In this document: one piece after another, positions 34,456 through 44,721 of the stretch
Layout: each line of letters begins with the position of its first letter
Numbering within the stretch: position 1 is the stretch's first letter
Assembly: GCA_029168955.1 (NCBI GenBank)
Contig: JAPDOI010001424.1
Span: 117,823-181,822 of the forward strand
Source of the DNA: Aplectana chamaeleonis
Taxonomy: Eukaryota > Nematoda > Chromadorea > Rhabditida > Cosmocercidae
Reading direction: 5' to 3'
DNA: 64,000 nucleotides
The notes under the pieces: model-generated
What the model saw: the letters and a program-made list of their open reading frames with translations, nothing else
Database searches by the model: none
What the model was told of the DNA's origin: nothing
Position numbers and translations under genes: made by a program

Positions 34456-34560
34456 TCACTTGATCATACAAGAATGAAAAAAAAACTAAAATAAAAGAAA
34501 CCACAAAAGAAAAACAAAAAAGAGAAAATATAAAAAAGAGGGTTGAATAACGAACCATAC

Positions 34561-34948
34561 CGGGATTCTCCAAAGAAGAGGATCCCAGCCATTTGCTTCG
34601 ATGTTGTCGTCAACGTGCCGAGAATTGGATCCAGGATCAATGTGTATGTGCAAGATGGGCAACAACAACAACAAGAACGGTCCCTGATAGACCACTTTAA
34701 GAACCTCATATGATAGATCTTTGATCACTATGTGACAAATTTCTACTTCTGAATGAACTACCAATCCTGTAAAATACAGAAATCACCAAGTGATTATCGA
34801 AAACGACGAAGAAAAAGAACGAGTTTAGGTAGAGACAAAAAGTCGCAGATTGCAAATATTGACAAATACTCTTCCCCATCAATGTACATTTGCGTTTTAA
34901 TTCTGCAGCACACTTCATTATATCGGCATTATGATCAAAAATATCATA
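34561..34948 (-). CDS. two candidate exons, unknown protein with one TM
   Basis: Minus-strand exon 34948-34870 follows a TTCCTCTTCTAG acceptor and ends at an AGA|GTATTT donor (26 codons + 1 nt). Exon 34766-34561 follows an ATTTTACAG acceptor and ends at CCCG|GTATGG (2 nt + 68 codons). The split codon joins to Arg and both exons are open throughout. The 103-bp intron is polypyrimidine-rich near its 3' end. The protein fragment is about 95 residues: a Lys/Cys-rich stretch (MKCAAELKRKC), a predicted beta/alpha block (EVEICHIVIKDLSYEVLKVV), a hydrophobic segment (GPFLLLLLPILHIHI) and a polar loop ending in NGWDPLLWRIP. I do not recognise the family. It lies between the two groups of receptor exons on the same strand. 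Confidence 0.42.
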
Positions 34949-34969
34949 CTAGAAGAGGAACTTGATAGC

Positions 34970-35660
34970 CCCAGTCAGAGCAAAGATATTTGAAAAAAAG
35001 CCATTGTCAATAGATTTATGACCGCTGCTGTAGGTCGGTGGCTTGCGTCCTCAAGAAATATTTGAATCTCATCCGCGCCTGGCGCGACGATCGCGTGCGT
35101 CGGCCCGCCAATCGATTCAGGGCGTGAGAAGAGCGCAGCTGATCAGCCTACCATACTGCCAACCGCCTGTAAAATCTAAACCGTCAGCGCCAGCCACGGA
35201 AGAGATTTAAATGTTTTTTTTTCTAAAGTCAAAATTCACGATAATCTTCAATTTTGAGATTAATGGGTAAATCGATTGTTTGGCCTCCGGGTAGAGTTGA
35301 AGTGACGAAGAAGTTGAGAAAAAAGCACCACAAGTACATGAAATGCTTTACTCTCATCCCGCCTTTTTACTCTCACTGGAACTGTTTGTTGTGAGAATGA
35401 AATCTTTTGTGGACCCATCCTTTAATGTTCTCCACTTTCTGCTGCTTCGTTCTTTGCTTCGAACCCTGACTAATACTGTTTTGCCAAAAATATTCTTCCA
35501 TTTCCGATTAACCCCATTTTTCATACGGACAACTAGTCCAGACCAGGAAACAATCTCAGCGAAATAAGGCGTTTTAGTGCGTTTCTCGTCGTTTCTTCGT
35601 AATTTTAGTAACCCTTGGTGGCCAGCGCATTGTCTTGAGTGGAAAACTCGGGAACGAAAA
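34970..35660. other. non-coding; right end of a family A element
   Basis: A family A right end (ATCATCGTGTACACTGTCTTTAA) closes at 35682, but its left partner was not found. The remaining sequence is unassigned. Confidence 0.4.
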
Positions 35661-35699
35661 TCATCGTGTACACTGTCTTTAAGGAAGCAAGCCACGGGG

Positions 35700-36585
35700 C
35701 GAACTATAAGCTCTGGTACAGCCGTAGTGACCTGTTGATTTCGATTATCACCAGCAGCGGAGCGGTGGGTCTCGGTGAAATATAACTAGTGATAAGGAGA
35801 TTTCGACGAAAAAGCCACCGCTCCGCGCTGTGATAACCGAAAACACGAGTTCATTTGGAATGAAACAGAGTCGACATAGTGCATTCCTTCAGAAGAAAAT
35901 TTGGCTGGGTAATGAAAAAAAGAGTCTTTTCAAAAATGTGCAATCGTTTCCACACAATATGGTGTTTTTCAAGCTTTAAAGACCATTTTTTTGGCAAAAT
36001 CACAACAGGAGGTTGTGATTATAAAACTGCTGAAGACGGCGTTTTGTTTTTAATTTTTCCAAAGTGTTCGTTTTAAATTTTTTTCAGAAATGTATGCTTT
36101 TCTTTGACATTCTCCTGATGTAAACGAAACCTACTACGATAAAAAAAACGAAACTGATATTGAAAACAAGTGAGAACAAGCAACTTCCCTGTTGCGGGAC
36201 TTTCCTTGAATGTCATCACGTTTCATCACGTTTCAACGTCCGTAGCCCCCCAGAACTAGCTATTTCGGCGCAATGAAAGAGTTGGTATGAGCAAACACAC
36301 AAATAAGTTGTATACAAAGAGATTTCAGTTTATGAAAAGGGGTTCCCGAGGAATTTGAAAACAAAGACGAAAAAACAGGAAGAATGTGAAATACTCAAAT
36401 AAACTATCAGAGAGTTTAAAAGAAGAAAAATACAGGCGCAACTCTCTTACTTCGGAAACACCAAGAAAACCTATCGACCCACTTTGGAACGATTCTTGTG
36501 ATTAGCTTGAGGTTTTCACCGATAAAAACCGCTTAGATGTGCTAGGTCTGAAAGCTGCATTGCCAGCAGTTGAAATGGTGACCAA
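35700..36585. other. non-coding, small foldback only
   Basis: An imperfect hairpin at about 35745-35835 (AGCGGAGCGGTGG / CCACCGCTCCGC) is the only structure seen. No genes are supported. Confidence 0.45.
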
Positions 36586-36725
36586 TCGATGACGAGGACG
36601 CTGAATAATGACGTCACACTTGATGAGAAGTGGCGCGAGGAAGTGCTCATAAACGCCCCGTCGGCGCGAGGAATCCACATAAACGCCCCGCCGGCGCGAC
36701 GAAGTGCTCTTTGTGTGGATTGTTC

Positions 36726-36927
36726 GTCGGCCGTCGCGCAAATTAGGAAGTTCACGCGCCGACGAAAACGTCATCAAAACCGGCAACTTACTCCGGGGCT
36801 ACAAGGGAGCTTTTGCCAGAGTTGCATGTCGGCCGTCGCGCAAATGTGGAAGTTCGAGCGCCGACGAAAACGTCATCAAAACCGGCAACTTACTCCGGGG
36901 CTACAAGGGAGCTTTTGCCAGAGGTAG
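36726..36927. repeat. 102-bp tandem duplication
   Basis: GTCGGCCGTCGCGCAAAT...TTTTGCCAGAG occurs at 36726 and again at 36828 with few differences. The period, 102 bp, is a multiple of three, which keeps a spurious frame open. Upstream, CATAAACGCCCCGNCGGCGCG is also doubled (36648-36695). Confidence 0.9.
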
Positions 36928-37282
36928 CAGCGGTTGCGGATGAAAAGCGGAACCTGTGCACTCCGGAATAAAGGCACTACACCTGTGTAGACAGTTGTCT
37001 CGCATAATTGCCATAACAAATTCTTGTCGCTGCCCGGAAGCGACCAAGATGAGGAGACAGACTGGGAAAATCGAAGATGCGGCTTGAAATTGGTCATCCA
37101 CTCGACCACTATTGCATTCGACAATCAAGAAACAGGGCGTGGCTTGTACTTATTGGGAGGTTCATGCCCGAGGTTGTCCCCAGATTTAGGGTTTATGGAG
37201 GAAATCAAATCTCGCACTTGGGATGTTCAAATGATAAAGGAGGGGTCCTCAACACAATTTCACAAAAGTCTAGTATTCGTAT

Positions 37283-38467
37283 CTCAAAGGCACTGTTCGC
37301 GATAGAAATCGCTTTTCTGTTTTTTTTGCCCATCTTGAAACCGGTCCCATTCTGATTCCAGCGATGCTTCTGGAATCGTACAAGATCTTCTGGGAATGGA
37401 GTTATGGTCCCTCAAAAATTGTACTAGGGAAGCATGGTGAACGAGTTGTCCGAGGCTTGTAACTTCCGTCTTTTGCAGCCGATGTATGCGAGCTGACCTG
37501 AGTAAAGAGAGAAGTTGAGAATGAAGGGAAGAACGGGGCTTTTGATCGGAAACCACCGCTCAACTCACGATATCGAGTGTTCCTTTGTTCACGTCGAGGG
37601 GCGGAAAGGGGCCGGACTTGTCCACAGCGGCGGGGTTTGCCCACTTTTCTAAGCCGTTTTGCGGCTCCTGGGTAGCTTTTCGCCCCGTTTCTTCAACGCT
37701 GTCCTGCTTCTGAGAGCCACGAGAAGCGTTTGTCATGGAAAATTCGAGAATGAAGTTTATCGCGAACAGTGCCTTTATGGAGGCTGTGCCTTCGGGGAAA
37801 AAGCGGGTGAGAAATAATAAATGGTGAAACATCTGAATTTCTTGGTTGAAGGCAGTGTCCACGATTAATTTCCTCTCTCCACTTTTTCGCCGGAAAGCGA
37901 AAGATCGGGGTCTCATTGGAACGATAGGGTCGAAAGAACTAACAATAATGAGCCCGAAAGAGCCCTTCTTTCTCTGAAATCCGCTCGCGCTAGTCCTTTC
38001 AGTAACGAATACTTATCGATTGATTAGAAAAGACTAGCGCGAGCGGATTTCAAAGCCGATAATGGCTTTTTCGAGCCCGCTTTTATTGTTCTTTCAGCCT
38101 TCGCTCCGATGGGAAGCAGGTCTTCGAATTCCCAGCGAGAAAACGAAGACAAAACTCATCGCGGTCACTGCCAGTGTTCACGAAGAAAAAGTTGAGCGTT
38201 TTTTTTGGCTAAAACGTAAGCTTCGGGTCCCTCTAAGAAGATTAGCATCGGAAGTGCGACGAAAAACGGCCGGTAAGTGGGTAAAAATCTTGTGGGCCTC
38301 GGAAAAACTCGTCCACAATGCTTCCCTAGCTGAACTTTGAGGGGCCATAACTCCGTTTCTAGGTGGTCTTTCACGATTCCAGGGACATAGTTGAAATCAA
38401 CATGGGACCGTCTTCAAGATAGGCGGAAAAACAGAAAAACTACTTTTATCGTGAACACTGGCTTTAA
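37283..38467. mobile_element. train of three family A elements
   Basis: Element one runs from CAAAGGCACTGTTCGCGATA (37284) to TATCGCGAACAGTGCCTTTA (37777). Element two begins GAAGGCAGTGTCCACGATTA (about 37849) and ends GCGGTCACTGCC near 38172. Element three starts there (CAGTGTTCACGAAG) and ends ATCGTGAACACTGGCTTTAA at 38467. Interiors match other family A copies, and the CGCTCGCGCTAGTC block at 37981-38045 is doubled inverted. The TTAA ends are partly decayed. Confidence 0.7.
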
Positions 38468-38940
38468 AGGCAACATACACGCTCGTAAACGTGGTTGAGA
38501 TAACCACGGAAATAGAATGGTATAGCTCAAAACACAACCCCTACGCATTTTGAAGCGTCAAAAACGACCCACAATGACGCTACACGAGTAAGAAATTGGC
38601 CCCGCCCCTGTATCTGCCCGCCCCCGGTATTTGCGTCCTCCTCCAAAAACAGGGGTGCTGGGCCATTCCCACCGTCAGTGACGTTTTGGGTGGTAGAATA
38701 GGTAGAATTGGTAAACCACGAATGTCGCCGACGGTGGAAATGGCCCAGCACCCCTGTTTTGGAGGAGGAAGCAAATACAGGGGTGGGCAGATACAGGGGC
38801 GGGGCCTACTTCTCACTCGTGTAGCGTCATTGTGGGTCGTTTTTGACGCTTCAAAATCCGTAGTGGTTGTGTTCTGAGTTATACCATTCAAATTCCGTAG
38901 TTATTTCAATCACGTTTACGAGCGTGTATGCTGCCTTTAA
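38464..38940. mobile_element. TTAA foldback element, family B, copy 2
   Basis: A palindrome from TTAAAGGCAACATACACGCT to its complement at 38940. The arms include GGTATAGCTCAAAACACAAC, GACCCACAATGACGCTACAC and CAGGGGTGCTGGGCCATT. The centre is near 38695. It shares its left TTAA with the family A element before it and its right TTAA with copy 3. Confidence 0.9.
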
Positions 38941-39429
38941 AGGCAGCAGGCACGCTCGCAAAACTTGTCGAGATAACTACATTAGTGGGGTTGTGCAGGC
39001 CCTAAGAGAGCCCTCACGAAGTTGCTAGCGTCAAAAACGAGTTAAAATTACCGTATTTGAGCCGTATTGAGTCACCAAATCATCCTTTCTCCGCCCACCG
39101 ATACGGGCTCCGCCCTTCAATTCAGATATTCCATGCTCGATTACGCTCATTTTGAATCACTTTTTAGGCTTCTAAGGGCGTAAGCGTTCCAGAAAGGGCT
39201 GTAAGAGTACAAAAGCGTCGTTATCCCAACAAATTTGTCGCTAGCTCCGCTATTTCAGCCAATACGGTACAACTCTTCCACTTTCAGACCAATATAGAAC
39301 GAACCGTTATATCTTCATTTCAGTCAAATTTTTTTCGGTTTTTTCGTTATTTCTGAATACTAACAGCTTCAGACCTTCGATTCATTCCACAGAATTGATC
39401 TCATTTTTGAGCGTGTCTGCTGCCTTTAA
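38937..39429. mobile_element. TTAA foldback element, family B, copy 3
   Basis: It begins TTAAAGGCAGCAGGCACGCT and ends GAGCGTGTCTGCTGCCTTTAA. Inside only short complementary blocks remain, so this copy is more diverged or belongs to a subfamily with short inverted repeats. Confidence 0.8.
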
Positions 39430-39875
39430 GTAAAAGCGTGCAACTAGACACCCCTATACTCGTCACTGATCTGAGTTTATAATCCAGTACTGTCCACTAC
39501 ATTGAAACAAACAATCCCCTATAAGGTTCATAGTGTTGAAGAAAACTCACTGAATCCTACCTTGTACAAACTGAGTGTAGTGGATCAGATACCAGCAATA
39601 ACAGACCACACTTCCAAGCACGTTATTCACTGTTCCTTCTCCCAGCGATGTCGAGTTGCTGCAACCGCTGGACCTTTATATGACATATAAGAATACAGTG
39701 CGTTCGGAAATGATAGAAACAGCTCTAAAAAATGAGATTTTCAAAAAATTTCTGAGAATGGTGATGAATACTGTTCATCAATGAATTCAGCGTGATAAAA
39801 AACCTCTGTTCGAAACTTCCTTGAAACCGTGCCTAATTTCATAAGATTTTTCCTTTACATTTAGAAAACTTCACC

Positions 39876-39896
39876 TTTCGGAAATGATAGGGACAC
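39876..39896 (+). promoter_or_regulatory. internal transposase-binding-like iteron, left
   Basis: CGGAAATGATAGGGACACC repeats the outer terminal box about 180 bp inside the left end. By analogy with Tc3 it is a second transposase site; binding is inferred, not shown. Confidence 0.6.
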
Positions 39897-39994
39897 CTTG
39901 CAAAAAATGGAATTTTTCGCTTCGAACAAAATTTCCCGTTAGAAGTTCACTATATGAACGCAACACGAGGACACCCAACATCTTTATTCCAATC

Positions 39995-41041
39995 ATGGGC
40001 CGTGGTACATCGCTTACTGTTTCCGAACAAGCCCAAATACGTGCCCTCAACGCTGCCGGGCTGAGCCAACGTCGAATTGCCTCCCAGCTCGGACGTTCCC
40101 CCAACTGCATCAGCCAGTTCCTACGAGATCCAGACTCCTACGGCTTGGCGAAGAGTCCTGGACGCCCAAGAAAGGTCAGCGGCAGGGATGCACGGAGGAT
40201 AAGTCGACTCTGCTCAAACAGTAGTCTGTCTCTCAACCAAGTGAGGGCTCAGTTGCCGCTCAATGTGTCGAAGACTACTGTTTGGAGCGTCGTAAACGCA
40301 GACGAAAACATCGTCCGCCAAGTGATGAAGAAGGCTCCATCACTCTCAGAAGCCCACAAAGTAGCTCGACTCCGGTTTGCAAGGAACAACATGGCAACAG
40401 ACTGGTCAAAGGTTAGAGATTCTCTAAAAACCCGATAAAATTTAAAAAGATAGAGGCAACATGTTCCAGGTAATTTTTGCGACGAAAAGAAGTTAAACCT
40501 TGTTGGACCTGACGGTGCTCGATGCTACTGGAGAGATCTTCGTAAGGATCCTATGGTATTTAGTCGAAGAAATTTTGGAGGCGGTTCGCTGATGTGTTGG
40601 GGAGCATTCTGCAGCGAAGGTGTTTTGGAAATCGCCTTCACTTCGTGTCGGATGGATTCGGAGGAGTATCAAGAAACATTGCGTGCGCATCTTCTGCCGT
40701 TCTTCACTGGAAACAGGTGTCAACGCTACATTTTCCAGCAAGATAACGCTGCGGTCCATGTCTCCAGATCCACTAAGGCGTGGCTTCAACAAAACCAAGT
40801 TCACGTGATGGAATGGCCCGCGGGGAGTCCTGACTGCAACCCGATAGAGAATATCTGGGGCATAATTATGCGCCAGATTTACGCGAATAACAAGCAGTAT
40901 GGGACCGTATACGAGCTAAAGGCCGCTGTACTCGAAGCCTGGAGAAATTTGGATAAAAATGTAATATCCAATTTGATCACTTCTATGCCGAATAGAATTT
41001 TTGAATTGATTTCCAACTCTGGACTTGCGATATCATATTAG
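39995..41041 (+). pseudogene. Tc3-type transposase, one-base frameshift
   Basis: Exon 39995-40411 encodes a bipartite helix-turn-helix region starting MGRGTSLTVSEQAQIRALN and ending NNMATDWSK. A 58-bp intron (40412-40469, GTTAGAG...TTCCAG) follows, at the place where Tc3A is split. Exon 40470-41041 carries the DDE domain: CDEKK (first Asp), FQQDNAAVHVS (second Asp) and DCNPIENIWG (Glu), plus the family block YWRDLRKDPMVFSRRNFGGG. The total is about 329 codons, as in Tc3A. Just after the acceptor (GTAATTTTTGCGACG) one base appears missing, which shifts the frame immediately before the first catalytic Asp. Use of an AG at 40452-40453 instead would restore the frame with a changed junction. Otherwise the copy looks young. 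It cuts and inserts its own ends at TA; activity of this copy is doubtful. Confidence 0.93.
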
Positions 41042-41087
41042 ATTTCATGTATGTGTTGATCCTTGTTTGATAATTTTTGTTTTTTGA

Positions 41088-41111
41088 TAGTGTCCTTATC
41101 ATTTCCGAACG
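41088..41111 (-). promoter_or_regulatory. internal transposase-binding-like iteron, right
   Basis: TAGTGTCCTTATCATTTCCG is the reverse complement of the iteron box and lies about 175 bp inside the right end, mirroring the left iteron. Confidence 0.6.
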
Positions 41112-41292
41112 ACGAATAATGTGATAATTTAAAATAAAATATTACATTATTATGCTATTGTTATAGAAACAAGTGAACATAGACTATTTACCTTGCTGAA
41201 TTCATTTATGAGCATTACCGAACGCCGCACGCAATTTAAACATAAAGACTGTGGTTTTCAGGGGTGTCCCTATCATTTCCGAACGCACTGTA

Positions 41293-41670
41293 TTGCATAT
41301 CAAATCTGAAACTTCGGTGTGGGAATGCAAGCTAAAAATGCGAAAACTGGATGGGTTTCTTCAAATGGGCTAAACGTCGCAGTCAACATAGTGGATCAGT
41401 TGCAGGTAAGCAAGCCAAAAGCGGTTTCTGTAGGTTAGGAAGTAGTTTGAAAAAATCAAACTTCAGTGACAAGCTCATTCATTTTTTCGATGCACTGTCG
41501 CGCCCTCACTATCGGGACAGGGATTTATCATAACAAAACCCCATTGTTGGTGGTAAGTTTTCAACGGGACTCACTTTGGTTTGTTGTTACCTGAGCATCT
41601 ATTTTGCTACGGATGTAGAGAAATCACAATTTATATAGAACCCGTGATAGACCACATCCAAATCTGTTTT
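41293..41670. other. possible exon with strong donor, otherwise nothing
   Basis: At 41341-41405 (+) a short open block reading MGFFKWAKRRSQHSG ends at GCAG|GTAAGC, a good donor. No acceptor, start context or partner exon was found, so it is not called as a gene. Confidence 0.2.
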
Positions 41671-41673
41671 TAT

Positions 41674-42229
41674 CTAGAGGCAGTGGTCGCGATCAAATAT
41701 GCTTGTCGTCTTTTTCTCTCTAAACCCTTTCCTGGGTCTCGAGTACAGTGTAGTAGGACCTATAAGAAAAAATCCCGAAAAAAAACACTGTTTCGGGCCA
41801 AATTTGAAGCCTGAACTCTCTTGTCTTTTGATGGTGGACGAGCCCACTCCACGTCATCGGCATCGATGACCTCTTATATCAAGAACATCAGCTGGCTCGA
41901 AATTGAATCTCAATCAATGAACATTGACTCATCCAGCCAAAAACATTGACTGAAGTGCTTTCTTCCATTGCTCAACTGTTTTTATTAGGTGAATTTGCAT
42001 TTATTTCTTCCTCTGAATGTCGATGATTTCTGACTTCTCGGCATGAGACTGCGATTTTTTTGGTCGGCACTGTGCACGTGTGCACGAACTGGCTTCTTTG
42101 GGCCCTAGAAACTCTAACTCTAGCCCGTTTTTCACCGCGCTACCTTCATAGTTTTTCGGCTGTTTTTGATCTGAGCTGATTTTTGTAGTTTTTGCGATAA
42201 CGTTTTTCATCGTGACCACTGCCTTTAAA
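41674..42229. mobile_element. TTAA foldback element, family A, copy 8
   Basis: The left end CTAGAGGCAGTGGTCGCGAT is degenerate at TTAA. The right end CATCGTGACCACTGCCTTTAA is intact and shared with the next copy. Interior similarity to the other copies is weak. Confidence 0.65.
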
Positions 42230-42657
42230 GACAGTGTTCACGTTAAATCTCGTTCTCGAGGTCTCGGTGTGAAACACTAAGTTGGCAGGTGCTGTAGAGG
42301 ATAGGGTCGAAGAAAGCAACGAAAACTGGCCAGAAATAAATACAAATGGCTTTGAAAGCTCTCCCGGTCCGCCCCCCAATGGGACGAGCTTGTGGCGCCG
42401 CACTCGTTTCGATGGCAAATTGCCAAACAACTCTGCCGCAGTTAGCATTATCGACTCGCCTCAAATTTAGCGATTAGCGCGCGCTTGCCGAAATCAGCAG
42501 GGCCCATGATTCTCGTCCACGCCCTGAATTTAGAAACCGTTATTTTGACTTTACTGGACTTCTTCCCTGTTTCTTCACTATTAGGTACCTCACGACGAAA
42601 TAATCCCATTTTTGTGTTGAATTCGAGTGCGATATTCATCGTGAACACTGCCTTTAA
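42226..42657. mobile_element. TTAA foldback element, family A, copy 9
   Basis: TTAAAGACAGTGTTCACGTT to ATCGTGAACACTGCCTTTAA. It shares a TTAA with its neighbour on each side. No coding. Confidence 0.85.
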
Positions 42658-43146
42658 AGGCACTGTTCGCGATAAACTTCATCCTCGAATTTTTAATGAC
42701 GAACGCTTCTCGCGACTCTCAGAAGCAGAACAGCGTCGAAAAAACGGGACGAAAAACTACCCAGGAGCCGCAAAACGGCTTAGAAAAGTGGGCAAACCCC
42801 GCCGCTGTGGACAAGTCCCGCCAATTTCCGCCCCTCGACGTGAACAAAGGAACACACGGAATCGTGAGTTGAGCGATGGTTTACGATCAAAAGCCCCGTT
42901 CTTCCCTTCATTCTCAACTTCTCTCTTTACTCATGTCAGCTCGCCTAGATCGGCTGCAAAAGGTGGAAGTTACAAGCCTCGGACAACTCGCCCACCGTTT
43001 TCCCTAGCTCAATTTTTGAGGGACCATGACTCCATTCCCAGAAGATCTTGTACGATTCCAGAAGCATCGTTGGAATTAGAATGGGACCGGTTTCAAGATA
43101 GGCAAGGAAACAGAAAAGTGATTTTTATCACGAACAGTGCCTTTAA
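42654..43146. mobile_element. TTAA foldback element, family A, copy 10
   Basis: TTAAAGGCACTGTTCGCGAT to ATCACGAACAGTGCCTTTAA. The interior is nearly the reverse complement of the element at 37283-37777 (GACTCTCAGAAGCAG, GCCGCTGTGGACAAGTCC, GATCTTGTACGATTCCAGAA), so these two are recent relatives inserted in opposite orientation. Confidence 0.88.
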
Positions 43147-43279
43147 GCAAGTATTACAGACAAACTAGTTGAGTCCACTAGAGAGGGGCACATCAACGTC
43201 ATACATGTTACGATGGGTTTCATGCATACTGGTCTCCAAACGACAACTATATTTCTTTTCTTTATTGTATCTTACTCAC

Positions 43280-43442
43280 AAGTAGATCAATGGTGCACAC
43301 CAGAACACCATTATTGCAATGATGGTGGAGTCTCCGATTGCGTGAAAAGTGCAGATCATTTCGAATGGAGTGACATTTTCCAGAAGCGAGAAGGATGACA
43401 AGAGATTCAGATACAATCCCGGAATGCCGATCTGAATAACAG
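43280..43442 (-). CDS. Srx-type receptor exon, TM1-TM2
   Basis: The minus-strand exon follows a GAAATTTTTAG acceptor and ends at CTACTT|GTGAGT (2 nt + 53 codons + 2 nt). It reads IQIGIPGLYLNLLSSFSLL (TM1 with the typical Gly-x-x-x-Asn), a short loop, then FEMICTFHAIGDS followed by a hydrophobic TM2 containing FWCAPL. This matches the pattern F..LC..HAI...(hydrophobic)FW..P at the start of nematode Srx receptors. With about 35 residues for a missing TM3 exon it would bring the 230-residue fragment at 19779..11346 to roughly 320 residues, the usual family length. It could equally be a remnant of a neighbouring paralogue. The start exon was not identified. Confidence 0.65.
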
Positions 43443-43459
43443 CTAAAAATTTCTACGAA

Positions 43460-44320
43460 CATAGGCGACCCGTAAGAGTCGAAATTTTGAGGAGCTCGAA
43501 AGCAGTCCTTCTGCTTTTCTTACTTGAGCTGGTTGAAGAATCCTGATCAACTGCATATCAATTTTTAGTCTTTTGGTTACTTCACTGTGTTATCAAATGG
43601 TCTATTTGCGGACTAAACCATACTCGAACTGCATGTCCTCTATTTCGAAGGCGAATTTATTTTGTTCTCTCGCGTGCGTGTGCGAAAAAGTGTGGGGAAG
43701 CAGACGCAGCACACCAGAGGCCACGTACGTGATCAGTGTCAACACATTTCACCTCGCGATGGAGGTTATATCATTTTGAACCGGTCGAAGCAAGACTTAT
43801 TGGGCCTATCATGTCAAAATCTCCTTACCACTGTTATATTTTGCCATGACCTGCTTACTCAGCCCGGTCTCACCTGACAAAGGAAGTGTTTATGGCGGTA
43901 AACGCATCTGCAGAAATGATTTGTTTTGTTAGTTTCTCCTGACCCCCTTAGTAAGGCTACGCAGTATCCCGCCCCGAGCTGCAGGTTCCAAGAAGTTGCA
44001 AGCTTAAAACGATCGTTTTGTGCTTTTTGTGCCTTCAAAAACTTATTATTCGGAGAGTCCGGAAACAGACCTCATATTTGTGTTAGGCGCGTTTGAGCTT
44101 TCACCATGAGCAAAGGTTGGGTGAAGGCACATTTTCCAAACTTTGCACAGATTTGGGGGCAAATCGCGACTTTTGACGGTTTCGGGAACGCTGCGATAGA
44201 AATGGCTCAAAGTGTTTCTCTAGCGGTTACTTCGAATGCTTAACACGAATCTGGTGACCGTTTATCGATTTTTGGCGGATTCCGGTAAATAACTATGGGT
44301 AGACGGTAGTTTCAACGGAG
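43460..44320. other. non-coding; inverted repeat arm
   Basis: The block at 43950-44010 (GCAGTATCCCGCCCCGAGCT...AAGAAGTTGCAAGC) recurs inverted at about 45190-45255, framing the interval 44-45.2 kb as a decayed inverted-repeat element. A related sequence occurs at about 55085-55140. No exon could be confirmed. Confidence 0.45.
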
Positions 44321-44326
44321 ATCTCT

Positions 44327-44609
44327 AAGGTGCGTCCGAATGAGAATGGCGGCCTATGCGGCCGGCGTGCTTGGCAGGCGGCCGTCGCGTTCGCCGCTCT
44401 CGGACGAGCATGCGAAAAGTCCCCACCGCCATCGACTACGGAAAGGGGCCGGCACCGGCTGGCAGCAAGCACTGCGCCGATCAATCAGCTTTGCAGACGA
44501 AGGGAGAGGGGACGGCCGTCGTTGAAATCCAATACTCGTCCGAAGGCGGCACGCACGTGCGACGGCCGCCTATCAAGTAGGGCCGCCCATTCTCATTTGG
44601 GCACACTTT
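44327..44609. mobile_element. inverted-repeat element E, copy 2
   Basis: The ends match those at 27214-27484 (GGTGCGTCCGAATGAGAATG ... CATTCTCATTTGGGCACACT), with the same GC-rich arms. It differs by an extra GCTTTGCAGACGAAG-type segment in the middle. Confidence 0.9.
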
Positions 44610-44721
44610 ACAACGAAATCGACGCCTGACATCAACGCTTGAGACGAGGAGATGCCAACACCTCCCAACGCCATCTCAAGCGGCAACGGAAGGTCGTCTT
44701 CGTCTGTTCGGGCATATTTTA

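Larger units (their letters stand above)
39696..41290 (+). mobile_element. Tc3-like DNA transposon
   Basis: The 1595-bp element lies between TA dinucleotides (39694-39695, 41291-41292). The outer inverted ends start CAGTGCGTTCGGAAATGATA. Each end has a second internal copy of the CGGAAATGATAnGGACA box: near 39876-39896 on the left and, inverted, near 41088-41111 on the right, about 180 bp inside the outer box. C. elegans Tc3 also has long inverted repeats with two transposase-binding sites per end. A shared ATGAATTCAGC block lies between the two boxes on both sides. Confidence 0.95.

Noticed and set aside
42485..43168. 227-codon open frame on the plus strand
   Set aside because: It spans the right end of one foldback element and the whole of the next; the same frame appears in other family A copies, so it is element sequence without a recognised protein.
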